A stretch of 64,000 bases of DNA from Planctomycetota bacterium (GCA_014238905.1 JABAAE010000012.1:1-64000), one strand, 5' to 3'; counted from the first letter of the stretch, positions 35,031-44,903 are shown. Notes: generated by a model from the letters alone, not told the origin. Numbers and translations: made by a program.

Positions 35031-36830
35031 TTATTTTGCATTCAGCTTTCTGATTTGGCTGCGATCTTCTGGTTTGACGTACGTTAGGAAACCGATCATC
35101 ATCTCTTCCCAACTTTGGTCGCCCCAACGCACCGGTTGGTCAGGGGCCGGATTAGCTGGGTTTTCCGGGCTGTTGTCAAAGTGGGCGATGCAGCGGATCG
35201 TTGTTCCCCGGGGAATCGGTTTCGGAGTTGCAAATCGATACCGGTGTTGCCAGTTAAAATCATAATCCGGAACGCTTAGTAATGTCTCTTTCTTGCCGTT
35301 GGGAAACTCGGCAATAAAGGTGAAGTCTTTGCCTCGGAAATGCATGTGCGGCATCAAAGAAATCAGCTCAACGTCTTCAGAGAAACGTTTGCTGGAAACG
35401 ACTTGGTGATTTTCAGCCCGGGCAGGGATCACAAAGTCTCGGTTCATCGCGTCCCGTTGAATGATTTCTCGATCGGGCTTTTCCTTGCAAAAGACCATTC
35501 CCACTTCACAGCGATCGGTCTCGACTTTTCCCGTGGGAGTATAATGGATTTGCCAAATCAGCTTGGCTCCAGCCGGAACTCTGAAACCCGTTCCTGCTGG
35601 GAAAACCATTGGTTCTTCACCGGGTGCGAAACCGGCAATCGCAGCCCTCCCTCTTCCTTTGGGCTGCCCTTTCGGTTGGACAAAAACAATGATGTGATGA
35701 ACAACTGACCGGTTGCCGGGCCGAGCCTCAGAGGCCTGCACCCAAACATCTTTTTTGAAATGGGTGGGGGTCACAAAGTACTTGTAATCGACCGTCCCAC
35801 TTGCCTTCACGGTGAAGGATTTTGGCATCTTGAAAATAACGTCAGGTTTTTCGATCATCCAGCCATCCACTACGGGTTTGGATTTCGGCAATTTGTTCTT
35901 GTCCCCCAAAGGAGAACCATTGTCTATCCACGCGACCAACGTATCGATCTCTGATTTGGGCATTCTCAGATCGTTGCTGAATTTGCCATGCCGGGGGTCG
36001 GCACTCCAGGGTGGCATCCGCTGCTGCTGTACGACTTCCTTGATCATTTGGGACCAGTTTTGAGAATCTTCATGTGTTTGCAAGGAAAACGGCGCGGCTG
36101 TTCCGGGGTGGTGGCAATTCACACAGCGTGTTTCCAGGATTTTAGCGATATGGGTTGAGTAGGTGATTTCCCCTTTGGGTAGGAGCGAGGATTTCCTGGT
36201 AATGATGCAGCCTAATGGTGTCGTGGTGGGCTTGGAAACCGGTTTGCCTGCAAGCAAGTCCTGTAACGCTATTTCCAGATCAAGACGAGAAGCGTTTTTC
36301 CGTTTGAAATCATAGCCAATTTTGTCGTCAATTCGACCGGAATAACGAATGTTGCGGCGGCGATCCAAGACGAATGCTTGGGGTGTGCGTTCTGCCGAAA
36401 ACAGGTCTGCTACGATCTGCTGCGAATCTACCAGCATCGGAAATTGAATTTGATAGTCCGCAGCATGTTGTGAAATTTCATTGGGCGAATCAGCAAGATT
36501 GGAATTAACGCCCAAGACTTCAACGCCGCGATCTTTGAATTTCATATGCAATTCATTCAGATAGGGTACGTAGGCATTTCCTATCGGGCACTGAGTGCCA
36601 ATAAACACCACGACCAAAAATCGGTGATGAGAAAAATCTTGTAGCCCAATTTGCTTGCCGTTTGAGTCTTGGGTGACGAAGTTGGGGATCTTTCGACCAA
36701 TAATTTCGTTGCTAACGACCGAACCGGCAGCCACGACCTGATTTTGAATTTGCGTGCTGATATCAACTGCATTTAGAAAGATCAGCACCAAGAAGAAAGT
36801 CGTTTTGGCGCGTTGGATTTGATTCAGCAT
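35031..36830 (-). CDS. Exported redoxin / cytochrome c / copper monooxygenase-like fusion
   Basis: 599 residues. A signal-like N-terminus is followed by a redoxin domain (about 45-195; FIGTQCPIGNAY, then RTPQAFVLD). A heme site CVNCH at about 235 in TRCVNCHHPGTAAPFSLQ, with RMPPW downstream, resembles planctomycete cytochrome c domains. The C-terminal half looks like the copper type II monooxygenase fold: VVHHIIVF, IHYTP, LMPHMHFRGKDF and HFDNSPENP place several histidines as copper ligands. Predicted periplasmic. Substrate unknown; domain order is clear, activity is inference. Confidence 0.85.
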   Translation of the reverse strand: MLNQIQRAKTTFFLVLIFLNAVDISTQIQNQVVAAGSVVSNEIIGRKIPNFVTQDSNGKQIGLQDFSHHRFLVVVFIGTQCPIGNAYVPYLNELHMKFKDRGVEVLGVNSNLADSPNEISQHAADYQIQFPMLVDSQQIVADLFSAERTPQAFVLDRRRNIRYSGRIDDKIGYDFKRKNASRLDLEIALQDLLAGKPVSKPTTTPLGCIITRKSSLLPKGEITYSTHIAKILETRCVNCHHPGTAAPFSLQTHEDSQNWSQMIKEVVQQQRMPPWSADPRHGKFSNDLRMPKSEIDTLVAWIDNGSPLGDKNKLPKSKPVVDGWMIEKPDVIFKMPKSFTVKASGTVDYKYFVTPTHFKKDVWVQASEARPGNRSVVHHIIVFVQPKGQPKGRGRAAIAGFAPGEEPMVFPAGTGFRVPAGAKLIWQIHYTPTGKVETDRCEVGMVFCKEKPDREIIQRDAMNRDFVIPARAENHQVVSSKRFSEDVELISLMPHMHFRGKDFTFIAEFPNGKKETLLSVPDYDFNWQHRYRFATPKPIPRGTTIRCIAHFDNSPENPANPAPDQPVRWGDQSWEEMMIGFLTYVKPEDRSQIRKLNAK

Positions 36831-37101
36831 TGGATGGTTGTTTTAACCGGAGGTTGATAGGGAATTTCACCCGATTCAAATCTTGTTGGAATCGTACGGT
36901 GGGCAGAGTGCGAATCTTTCGGGGAATCGATGGTGAAGCGAACCTGATTGCCAACAGGATCATAACTGAACTACGCTCTCAAGTCACCTCGAGACGAACA
37001 GGGCATTTGTCAAATTGTACCCCGCTGTGGTGCTGCTATTTCAATCTGAAACAACTTTGAACCTGCTTTATTTTGCCAGGTGGTTGATCGCGGAATATGT
37101 A
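36831..37101. other. Intergenic sequence upstream of the redoxin fusion
   Basis: No supported gene. Ends in a bidirectional terminator serving the TolC-like gene. Confidence 0.4.
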
Positions 37102-37133
37102 AAAAAGCCACTTCTAACTGGAAGTGGCTTTTT
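37102..37133 (-). terminator. Bidirectional rho-independent terminator
   Basis: aaaaagccacttc/gaagtggcttttt, a thirteen-pair stem including A and T tracts, six-base loop. Located 54 bases past the stop of the TolC-like gene on the minus strand. Confidence 0.9.
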
Positions 37134-37186
37134 GGTTTGCGGCGTGTTGAGCTGGCAAATAGTCTGTTGTGCGATAGGCTCGATGA

Positions 37187-40100
37187 CTACCGCTGCGTAT
37201 TAGTGGGACTTTTTAACAAATGGGCCCAGCGAAGGCGTTGGGCGGCGTTGGGCTGATCTTTTGAAGTATCGGCTCTCAGGTTTTCCTCTATCAGCGGTTC
37301 CGATTCAGATGTCGTAGCCATAGCAGGTATCCGAGCAGATCGCCGGTTGGATCGATGTTGAACCGGTACGACTTCTGAGTCTATATCGATAGTTTCCGGA
37401 GGATCGGCGAAGCTTAATTCGGTTTTTCTGTTGTCGGTCCGATTCCGTTTTTCAAACGGAACGTAGGGTGAAGAGGTGCTCAGTTTAGTCCTTGGCGAAG
37501 TCATTGTTTCTTCTTTTACCCGCCGATTTTTGGGATGATTGATCCTTATCTCGGTTTGGCCATGGTTTGTGTTTCGTTTGGCAGTTTCTATTTTACCGGT
37601 CGCTGTCCGGTGTTGCTCATCGGAATTGAATTCTGCCGAGCCTGAGGAGGCTGAATCGAAATAGTCGATGGTCCGAGTTGATTTTGGGTTTTCGGGCTGC
37701 AGGTCATTTGGGAAGACCTCTTCCTCGAATGCATCTTCCACCCAATCCTCTGGGATTTCGGGCGGAATCTGGGCGAGATCTTCGTCGTCAAGACATTCTT
37801 CTACATTAAGGGGAAGGTCAACCCATCTTCCGTTTGGATCCAATTCCATGACTCCCAAATCTCTCACCAATAACATGCGGGTGGAGTAGTAATTCAACCA
37901 AACGCTCATCAGGTTATTCTGGGTATTCCGGAGATCAGCCAAGGCAGAGGAAAGATTCTGAACATCGGTCGGACCAAAACGGTTGGGGTCGTCAGGATTG
38001 GGTGGTTCCTGAAGTTTGGCCTCGGTAACCTCAACACGACGAATGGCAATGTCAACCGCACGCCGTTGGATTTCGAGGTTCAGTTCCAACTCATTGAGGC
38101 TTCGTAGATATCGACGCATGGTTGAATTGATTCCGTCAGTTGCAGCTACAAAAGAACGCCTGGAACCCTGGTATTCAATTAGGGCACTACGATAGTTGTT
38201 TCTTTCCAGTAGCCGGGTTAACGGGGCATCAAATTGTACACCCAACCGAGTGTTGCCATTTTGGATATCAAAGCTGGCGATGTTGTCTTTGACAGTTCCA
38301 AAACCGCTGGAGGCTGTAATGGTTAAATCCGATTTGAGTCGATTGGCATTGAACTCTATCAATCGCCAGGTATCAACAAGGCTGGAACGAGCATTCTTAT
38401 AGTCCAAACGGTTTGCATAAGCGATTTTTAGTGCGCAATCGACGTCCAGTCGGATGGGGTCTTTGAGGTAAACGTTTTGCAAACGGGTTCTCGCTTGCAG
38501 AAGGACGATTTCCTGAGTGATGGCGAGGTACTGACGCATCCATACGACCATCGATGTGGCAGCACCGACATTGTCCCCTCCGTCGATTTGATCTTGGATT
38601 TCGGTGAGTTTTGCGCCAACCCCCTCCAGTCGTCCGAAGATGGGGTTCAGTTGGGATTTCCATCGCTTGGCATCATTTGTCAACCGGGCCAGATCGGTGG
38701 CGGACATCAGTGGGCTACGATTTTCAATTGCCTCATCAACCGAATTTACGTCCATTCGGATCGAGGCGTAATATTCCATTAACGCCTCGCGATTTTCTAT
38801 GACCTTGGTCAGGATGTCCATTAATTCGGTATCGGGTGATTCGGTGGTCAGATCACCTAATGCGCTTTGAAGGAGATAGATTTCGTTTTGGAATCCAGTA
38901 ACCACCGGGTCAATCAGTTGAAATCGACGAATAAACTGGTCGTCCAGATCAACACCCATGTCAGGCGGAAGACCCAATGTTCCGGTTAAATATCCTTCGA
39001 CCTGTGCTTGAAGCGAGTTCTGGGATTGCAACAGTTGGGCTCGCTGGGTTTCAATGGTTTGTCGAAACTGGTCAACCTCCACCACATCCACTACTCCACC
39101 CTCTAGATTTCCTTCCAAGAGCGAAAGAGTTCTTAATTGCAGGTCAAGGCTATCGCGTGCATTTCGATATTGCTGCAGCGATTGGAGTAAACCGATAAAG
39201 CCGCCAACATTTCCAGAACCACCGCCTGCCAAACCGGTGCCGGCTGTGCCACCTCCTCCGCCTCCGCCCCCGAAGCCCCCACCGCCGCCAAATGTTCCAG
39301 CTCCAACGCCGCCGAATCCACCGGCACCGGTGCCGGAAAATCCAGTGAGGCCTGTACCGCCAAGGAATCCACCACGTCGTTGGGGACCGGACACACCATT
39401 GGTGCCAATCGACATACCGGTAAAGAAACCTCGTCGGTAACGATAGAAAGCACGGAGATTGTTGAACAAGGCTCGCTCTACAATGGTGAGCGTCTCCAAG
39501 GCGACGACGCGGCCACCGTTTCGTAGTAGAGGCTGGACGAAAGTGAAGTTGAAAAGAGAGCCAGCAGAATCGACTGTCCCGCCCGTAAAGGAAAAGACGA
39601 AAGAATTGGCCATTCCAACGAGCAGTTGCCCCGCCGTAGCATATCTTTTCCGCAAGTCCAGGTTTTTATCAATGTTGAGGGTGTTCGATTCTCCGGCCGG
39701 CAATTTTCCAAGGTGGCTGTAACTGGTATCAGTACCGGAAAAAAACTGGGTGTCTAAATTAAACCTTTCAGCAGTGACGTCCAACGCCGAAAGGTAGAGC
39801 GTTTCGATTGAATTCTGGTAAGAAGGCGAGTGCATCCGTGCCAGTTTGAGGGAGGTATCAATATCCAAAACGATTTTTCCATCGTCGTCGATGTTGACAT
39901 ATTCCAGTAATTGTTCTCTCCAAAACGGGTTTTCAAACTGGTTGGTGATGCCATTGCGTTCCCATCCGGGCCATCCCCGTTTTCCATCGACACTCTGCAT
40001 GTACGTATTTGAATCAGGATCATCCATTGGCATGGGTGGTGAATCCGGATTTTGGTCGTAGAAGTAACGACTACGGGGATCCATTTGGATGGTGAAATTA

Positions 40101-40267
40101 TCGTACTTGAATCTCGTATTGGTCGTAGCAGCTTCCTCTACCAGCAGATCGACTTCGCGATCGGCTTCCTGCCGATAGTAACTGCGGCGATTACAACCGA
40201 TCAAAACCACCGCCATTGCCAACAATAACAGTGGTGTCCAACGTCTAATTGCGAGGTTCATTGTCAT
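37187..40267 (-). CDS. Very large TolC-like outer-membrane efflux lipoprotein
   Basis: 1026 residues, about twice a usual TolC protein. The N-terminus has a hydrophobic signal ending in the lipobox LIGC (Cys25). Two outer-membrane-factor repeats are visible: LDIDTSLKLARMHSPSYQ and, later, LDVDCALKIAYANRLDYKNARS with EVTEAKLQEPP. Between them lies a Gly-rich tract (about 299-356) and a long helical region. The last 200 residues or so form an Arg/Ser/Glu-rich, probably disordered tail. ATG 40267 is chosen because GGA lies eight bases upstream and it begins the signal; an upstream extension to 40504 is rejected. No pump or adaptor is adjacent. Confidence 0.82.
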   Translation of the reverse strand: MTMNLAIRRWTPLLLLAMAVVLIGCNRRSYYRQEADREVDLLVEEAATTNTRFKYDNFTIQMDPRSRYFYDQNPDSPPMPMDDPDSNTYMQSVDGKRGWPGWERNGITNQFENPFWREQLLEYVNIDDDGKIVLDIDTSLKLARMHSPSYQNSIETLYLSALDVTAERFNLDTQFFSGTDTSYSHLGKLPAGESNTLNIDKNLDLRKRYATAGQLLVGMANSFVFSFTGGTVDSAGSLFNFTFVQPLLRNGGRVVALETLTIVERALFNNLRAFYRYRRGFFTGMSIGTNGVSGPQRRGGFLGGTGLTGFSGTGAGGFGGVGAGTFGGGGGFGGGGGGGGTAGTGLAGGGSGNVGGFIGLLQSLQQYRNARDSLDLQLRTLSLLEGNLEGGVVDVVEVDQFRQTIETQRAQLLQSQNSLQAQVEGYLTGTLGLPPDMGVDLDDQFIRRFQLIDPVVTGFQNEIYLLQSALGDLTTESPDTELMDILTKVIENREALMEYYASIRMDVNSVDEAIENRSPLMSATDLARLTNDAKRWKSQLNPIFGRLEGVGAKLTEIQDQIDGGDNVGAATSMVVWMRQYLAITQEIVLLQARTRLQNVYLKDPIRLDVDCALKIAYANRLDYKNARSSLVDTWRLIEFNANRLKSDLTITASSGFGTVKDNIASFDIQNGNTRLGVQFDAPLTRLLERNNYRSALIEYQGSRRSFVAATDGINSTMRRYLRSLNELELNLEIQRRAVDIAIRRVEVTEAKLQEPPNPDDPNRFGPTDVQNLSSALADLRNTQNNLMSVWLNYYSTRMLLVRDLGVMELDPNGRWVDLPLNVEECLDDEDLAQIPPEIPEDWVEDAFEEEVFPNDLQPENPKSTRTIDYFDSASSGSAEFNSDEQHRTATGKIETAKRNTNHGQTEIRINHPKNRRVKEETMTSPRTKLSTSSPYVPFEKRNRTDNRKTELSFADPPETIDIDSEVVPVQHRSNRRSARIPAMATTSESEPLIEENLRADTSKDQPNAAQRLRWAHLLKSPTNTQR

Positions 40268-41012
40268 TTCAGTTTTTCCGGACTCGTCTTGCGTTCTATT
40301 CGCACCGGTTGTAGGAGGATTCCGGCACGTATGCATGGTTATCGATATAAGAATGATCCGATCTTGATTGGTCCTAGCTGTAAAACAGGTTGTAGGGGAT
40401 TTCAATTGCGTATTGGATGCGTTATTCGTAATAGTAAATCTCGCAAAAAAATACCGATTAGGGGAGCTATGACGATTACAATGAGAATTGTGGAGTTTCA
40501 GCATGCCAACGGGTGATCGCGATAGTTGTGTCCCTTCTCTCAGGACTTAAATGGCCACTTGAGGTCGGTCTATTCAAAAGTGTGATGTGCGGTCTATCGG
40601 TGACGTTGGCGGCCTTGGGGATTCAGGCATCCCGGCTCGCTGTTCCAAGAGGGGCATTAGCTAAACAACCGCATGGACAGAAGCAGAAAATTCCTCGAGC
40701 CTCCAGTCGAAGAGTCCGGTCTGAAATCATGGCTAGAGAGTGGGACTTAGCGGCGTTTCATCGGTTCGGCGTTTCATCGGTTCGGCGTTTCATCGGTTGG
40801 GCGTTTCATCGATGTGGCGGAAGCGGCAGAGATTGCCTGCGAGCAAGCAAAATCCCACTCTCCTTGTTGCCAATCCCTCTCGTTGCTTTGGGTTGTATGT
40901 TTTTAGAAACGATGTCGACACGAGTTACGCGGTATGGCTCATCTTGAATGCGTTGCTGCGGATGATATAACTCAGGACGGCGAGTTATTGCAGCCGTTCC
41001 TTTGGGGGTATC
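40268..41012. other. 745 bp stretch with one tandem array, no supported gene
   Basis: Divergent region between the TolC-like gene and the AtuA-like gene. A 144-residue frame at 40513-40947 crosses the repeat array and has no domain or family signal. Confidence 0.5.
40752..40812. repeat. 16 bp tandem repeat, nearly four copies
   Basis: Unit ggcgtttcatcggttc at 40752, 40768, 40784 (last base changed) and a partial, diverged copy at 40800. Confidence 0.95.
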
Positions 41013-41339
41013 ATGAAAAAGAAATTGATCGAATTTTCGCATGCCCGTAGCGGCGATAAGGGCAATCATGCCAATATCGGCGTGCTTGCCAATGACGACG
41101 ATGCCTACCGGTTGCTAGATCAATACTTGACGGCGGAAAAAGTGGCGGAGTATTTTAAAGCGCTCAATCCATCAAGTGTTCAGCGGTTTCCGCTGCCTGG
41201 CATCAAGGCGTTCAACTTCTTAATGAAGGACGTACTGGCTGGTGGGGGAAGTGGGTCCCTACGGATCGATTCCCAGGGAAAAACATTGGCAAGCATGCTG
41301 CTGGAAATGGAGCTTGATCTGGATCCAGAATCGTGTTGA
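41013..41339 (+). CDS. Stand-alone AtuA C-terminal-like domain protein
   Basis: 108 residues. The motif FSHARSGDKGNHANIGV is the hallmark of the C-terminal domain of AtuA/DUF1446 proteins (acyclic terpene utilisation), which also occurs as a separate small protein. GGGGG lies close before the ATG. The N-terminal AtuA domain is not adjacent. Biochemical role unknown. It precedes, on the same strand, the DUF2007 gene. Confidence 0.8.
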   Translation: MKKKLIEFSHARSGDKGNHANIGVLANDDDAYRLLDQYLTAEKVAEYFKALNPSSVQRFPLPGIKAFNFLMKDVLAGGGSGSLRIDSQGKTLASMLLEMELDLDPESC

Positions 41340-41408
41340 CCGTTACGGCAGTTTTTTCGGTAGGAAACAGTTTGGATCTGCAAGCATTTGGGGATTAGGT
41401 GAGCGAAA

Positions 41409-41840
41409 ATGAGCAATGAAAGATGTGTCTGGGTGGCGGACAGTCAGGCAATGGCATCGGTGATGGCCCATTGGCTTGATCAGGAAGGTGTTAGAACCAA
41501 GGTGCTCGACAAAACCAATCTCGGTATCTCCTACGGGATCAGTTTTTCCAAGTCGGATCCCCACGATCATGGATGGCAGGTTTGGGTGGTGGATTCCGAA
41601 GATTTGTCCAAAGCAAAAAAAATGGTATCTCGACGGACCAACGACATTTTGGACCGCAAGCTACGGATGGCGATGCTGGGGCCTGTCGATGGTCGGTGTG
41701 AGTCCTGTGGACAAGAGTCAAGCTTTGAGGGGGCGCAACGTGGATCAGTGCAGAAATGTCCCCGTTGTGGAGCCTATTTAGACGTTGCAGGAGGCGAAGA
41801 CGAATTTCAGTGGCCCACGTTTGAGGAGCACCCAAGCTAA
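41409..41840 (+). CDS. DUF2007-like protein with C-terminal zinc ribbon
   Basis: 143 residues. The N-terminal part (VADSQAMASVMAHWLDQEGVRTKV, WVVDSEDLSKAKKMV) resembles DUF2007 putative signal-transducing proteins. A zinc ribbon follows: CESCGQ at about 97-102 and CPRCG about 19 residues later. GGTGAG lies five bases before the ATG. Possible operon with the AtuA-like gene (69 bases apart). Function unknown. Confidence 0.72.
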   Translation: MSNERCVWVADSQAMASVMAHWLDQEGVRTKVLDKTNLGISYGISFSKSDPHDHGWQVWVVDSEDLSKAKKMVSRRTNDILDRKLRMAMLGPVDGRCESCGQESSFEGAQRGSVQKCPRCGAYLDVAGGEDEFQWPTFEEHPS

Positions 41841-41974
41841 GCCCGATGGATTGTGCTGAGTCCAGCGATCTCCGGTGAAGGAACGCCGCTCAATGGTTGT
41901 TAACCGCCGCGGGTTCATGTTGTTTCCTGACAATCCTCAGGGCTCTTCAGCTAAAACGCAATTTGAGGCGTCGT

Positions 41975-42877
41975 TCAGCAGGTGGCATCTAAGGATTGGG
42001 AAACGAAATCAAGATCGACAGATGTACTCCACGCTTTCCGGAGCAGTCTTAGCTCGTTAGATTCTCGCAAGAATGGGTGGTCGTTAAGTGAGGAAACGTC
42101 GCAAATGCAAAAGGGTGTGCTGACCAAAAACATCGATCGGATGGTGGGTAATTCGGAGAGATGGATTTCACGTCTTACCACAATCAAATTGTTCTCGGCA
42201 GCCAGGTTCAGGGTGAGATCCAAGCTGACTGAATGGAGAATCTCTGAAGTGGGGGGCACAACGAGTTGTCCATCGCCCATTACAAAAATAGGTGTTGCAG
42301 TGGCTGTCTCACGGAAGTGACCTGCTGGGTCAGTCAGTATGGCCGAAGAGGATGGATGACGTTGGCGGATTTCCTGTTCAGCAAGATAATAATGAAGACG
42401 ACTACGGACCTTGATATCGCGGGGCCAACAGGTGCTTGGGACTTCATGGTGTGTACTGATATGGAGCGATTGACCGTCTTTGTAAATCTCCGCCAATTGG
42501 GCAAATGGTAGTAGATAGGAATGAACACAAAAAGTGGGGCGTTGGTAATTCGTCGGACCAAATCGGGATGACGTTCCGGGTGTCGCAAAGAAACAGATGC
42601 CGAGGTCCAGTTTTGGATCAATCAGTGGGTAATTCCGATCAGCCAAATCCAGAATAATGGCACTAAGGTCGTTTCTCTCTGGGAGGTTGATATCAAGTCG
42701 ACGCAATCCGGTCAGGAACCGATTGCAATGTGCCTCTAGAAAACCGGGTCGGCCAGAAAAAGTTCTGACTTGTTCGGCGACTGTGATGCCGTGTATAAAA
42801 CCGAGATCGTTGATTGGAATTTGAGTTTTCGAGAACGCATTCCATGAACCGTTCAGATAGGTGACCGCTTCCGTCAT
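41975..42877 (-). CDS. Class IV aminotransferase (BCAT/ADCL-like PLP enzyme)
   Basis: 300 residues. INDLGFIHGITVAEQVRTF is the N-terminal fold-type IV motif, the PLP lysine is in RDIKVRSRLHYYLAEQE, and HFRETATATPIFV corresponds to the 'E.stTaNi.' motif. The family includes branched-chain and D-amino-acid aminotransferases and aminodeoxychorismate lyase; length and the absence of BCAT substrate motifs make the exact reaction unclear. It lies 82 bases downstream of the mtaB stop on the same strand. Confidence 0.85.
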   Translation of the reverse strand: MTEAVTYLNGSWNAFSKTQIPINDLGFIHGITVAEQVRTFSGRPGFLEAHCNRFLTGLRRLDINLPERNDLSAIILDLADRNYPLIDPKLDLGICFFATPGTSSRFGPTNYQRPTFCVHSYLLPFAQLAEIYKDGQSLHISTHHEVPSTCWPRDIKVRSRLHYYLAEQEIRQRHPSSSAILTDPAGHFRETATATPIFVMGDGQLVVPPTSEILHSVSLDLTLNLAAENNLIVVRREIHLSELPTIRSMFLVSTPFCICDVSSLNDHPFLRESNELRLLRKAWSTSVDLDFVSQSLDATC

Positions 42878-42959
42878 GTTCGAACTGTTTCCAAAATAGA
42901 ATCATGGTCCCCTTTTTCCGGGGCAGGCTTAAACGATGAAAACGGCCGATTTTCCAAGA

Positions 42960-44276
42960 TTAGGCGGTGTGTTGATCAGGGTCTGCTTCGGCTCGCAGAA
43001 ATGTTCCGTCATGGGATTGAATCAAGGCATTAACGATTTTTCCTGGCCGTTGAGGTCCGGCATTGATATCGCCTGATACCGGAATCCTGACCGGAGCATA
43101 TCGGCAGGATGTACCGCTGAGAAATCGCTCGCCATCACTATCGTCGATAACATTTTCTTTCAAGACACGTAGCTGCATTCCGATGAGTGAGTCAAAGTAC
43201 TGAGTCTTGGTGCGGGTTTCCAGTGCGGCCAAGATTTTTCCCCGTTCGGCTTTGACCGACTTGGGGATCTGGCCATCCATCGACGCAGCCGGTGTATCCC
43301 GCCGAGGACTAAATGGAAACATGTGAATTTTGGAAAAACCTACCTGCTGACAAACGTTTAGCGTTTCTTCGAATTCCCCATCGGTTTCTCCCGGAAAGCC
43401 CACGATGACATCGGTCGTCAATGCGGGCCGGTCCAGATGCTCCGTTACGAAATGACAACGATCAACGAATCGTTGTGATCCCCAACGCCTCTTCATTCTC
43501 CTTAAAACCGAATCACTTCCGCTTTGCAGGCAAACGTGAAGGTGTGGGCAGACTTGATCACCAAATTCCCCTAACACGTCGACCAGTTCCCGCGTGACTT
43601 CGGTTGCCTCAATACTTGAAAGGCGGACGCGGAAATCAGGGTCCAAAGCGACAATCTGGCGAACAAGATGAGAGAGTCTCATCCATTGATCTTTGGGCTT
43701 GTTCTTGTTGAAGTCCACGCCGTAGTGTCCCAGATGAACACCAGTCAAAACAATTTCCCTGTAGCCGTTGTCGATCATCCGGCGGATTTCATCCAGAATG
43801 GGCCCGGGCGGACGACTGTACATTTCGGGCCGTACTTTTGGAATGATGCAATAACTGCAGCGAAGGAGGCAGCCGTCCTGAACTTTGACATAGGCACGAC
43901 TGCGATGATTAAGTCCGGAGATACCAGTTGGAATATCAATGACACCAAATCTGCCCAGTAGATCCGGAAGTTCACGCTTATCGGTGACGACCTCAGCAAC
44001 GCCTGGTAGCTGGCGAACCTCGTCTGGTGCCCGCGTGGCATAACAACCCATCACCACCAGTCTCGCGTCGGGATTGTCCCGATGCATCCGGCGGATCACC
44101 TGGCGACTTTTTGAATCGCCTTCATTGGTGACCGTACAGGTATTAACGATACAGAGATCTGCCGGTTCATCCGCAGGCGCATCGGCGTACCCAATACCCA
44201 ACAGCCCTTCCCGTACAAATTCGGTTTCATATTGATTGACCTTGCACCCGAGGGTCACTGTTTTAACGGTCGCCAT
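42960..44276 (-). CDS. mtaB: tRNA t6A37 methylthiotransferase MtaB
   Basis: 438 residues. The UPF0004 domain has cysteines in LGCKVNQYE, NTCTVT and VMGCYA, binding the auxiliary cluster. The radical SAM cluster motif is CLLRCSYC, in QDGCLLRCSYCIIPKVRP. A TRAM-like C-terminus follows. MtaB converts t6A37 to ms2t6A37 in tRNAs. ATG 44276 is preferred over TTG 44294; it overlaps the end of clpS by 14 bases, so translation is probably coupled. Confidence 0.94.
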   Translation of the reverse strand: MATVKTVTLGCKVNQYETEFVREGLLGIGYADAPADEPADLCIVNTCTVTNEGDSKSRQVIRRMHRDNPDARLVVMGCYATRAPDEVRQLPGVAEVVTDKRELPDLLGRFGVIDIPTGISGLNHRSRAYVKVQDGCLLRCSYCIIPKVRPEMYSRPPGPILDEIRRMIDNGYREIVLTGVHLGHYGVDFNKNKPKDQWMRLSHLVRQIVALDPDFRVRLSSIEATEVTRELVDVLGEFGDQVCPHLHVCLQSGSDSVLRRMKRRWGSQRFVDRCHFVTEHLDRPALTTDVIVGFPGETDGEFEETLNVCQQVGFSKIHMFPFSPRRDTPAASMDGQIPKSVKAERGKILAALETRTKTQYFDSLIGMQLRVLKENVIDDSDGERFLSGTSCRYAPVRIPVSGDINAGPQRPGKIVNALIQSHDGTFLRAEADPDQHTA

Positions 44277-44634
44277 GACTTGCTTCTGGTTCAATTGTGG
44301 AAGACATCGATCCTTTACAACTGGCGATCAGGACGTCCCGTCCGTAGGAATGGATCTGGTCTCGCTTCAATTCGGCATGTTCCATGGTGGTGGTCAGCAC
44401 GATCGCCTTACCGTTTTGGTCCACATTCTTGGCAATACCAAACCCCTTTTCCAGCTCGTGGCCAAACAGTTCATTGAGCATTAGCATCACATATTCATAG
44501 GAATGATTGTCATCATTCCACAAAAAGACATGATATCGCGGCTGCCGCTTGGGTTTCTGGTGGTGGCGATTTTTGTTTTGGCGAGTTGTCTCAATAACGG
44601 CTTCGGCTATTGCAACATTTCCTTCGGGATCCAT
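44263..44634 (-). CDS. clpS: ATP-dependent Clp protease adaptor ClpS
   Basis: 123 residues. YHVFLWNDDNHSYEYVMLML is the ClpS signature (L.NDD.....V), followed by AKNVDQNGKAIVLTTTMEHAELKRDQI. ClpS delivers N-end-rule substrates to ClpAP. The N-terminal 30 residues are a Lys/His-rich extension. ATG 44634 fits the family length; the upstream extension to 44817 is rejected. clpA is not nearby; the gene overlaps mtaB. Confidence 0.92.
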   Translation of the reverse strand: MDPEGNVAIAEAVIETTRQNKNRHHQKPKRQPRYHVFLWNDDNHSYEYVMLMLNELFGHELEKGFGIAKNVDQNGKAIVLTTTMEHAELKRDQIHSYGRDVLIASCKGSMSSTIEPEASHGDR

Positions 44635-44903
44635 CTTTGAAACGCAATATTGGGGGTGTGATAGTTGGTAGGATAAAACACTATTATATTGGGTTTGCGA
44701 ATCCTTGGTAGTATTTGGTGATTTTTCAGAGCCAAAATTTGAATCAAACTGGACTGATTTGGCAAACTTTGTCGAAAATCTACACTCTGTTAATCTTCGA
44801 TTGCTATTGGTCCCCAAAGTAGACGCCGACAGATTGGTTAACAGCCGTTCTCAGAAATGACGTGGCCTGCGAGAAGGCCTTACTCTTATCCAACCAAAAA
44901 ATC

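Noticed and set aside
39054-39440. Proline-rich + strand ORF
   Set aside because: Mirror image of the glycine-rich tract of the TolC-like gene (GGN codons read as NCC on the other strand).
40513-40947. 144-residue + strand ORF
   Set aside because: It crosses the 16 bp array and shows no family features; composition is poor.
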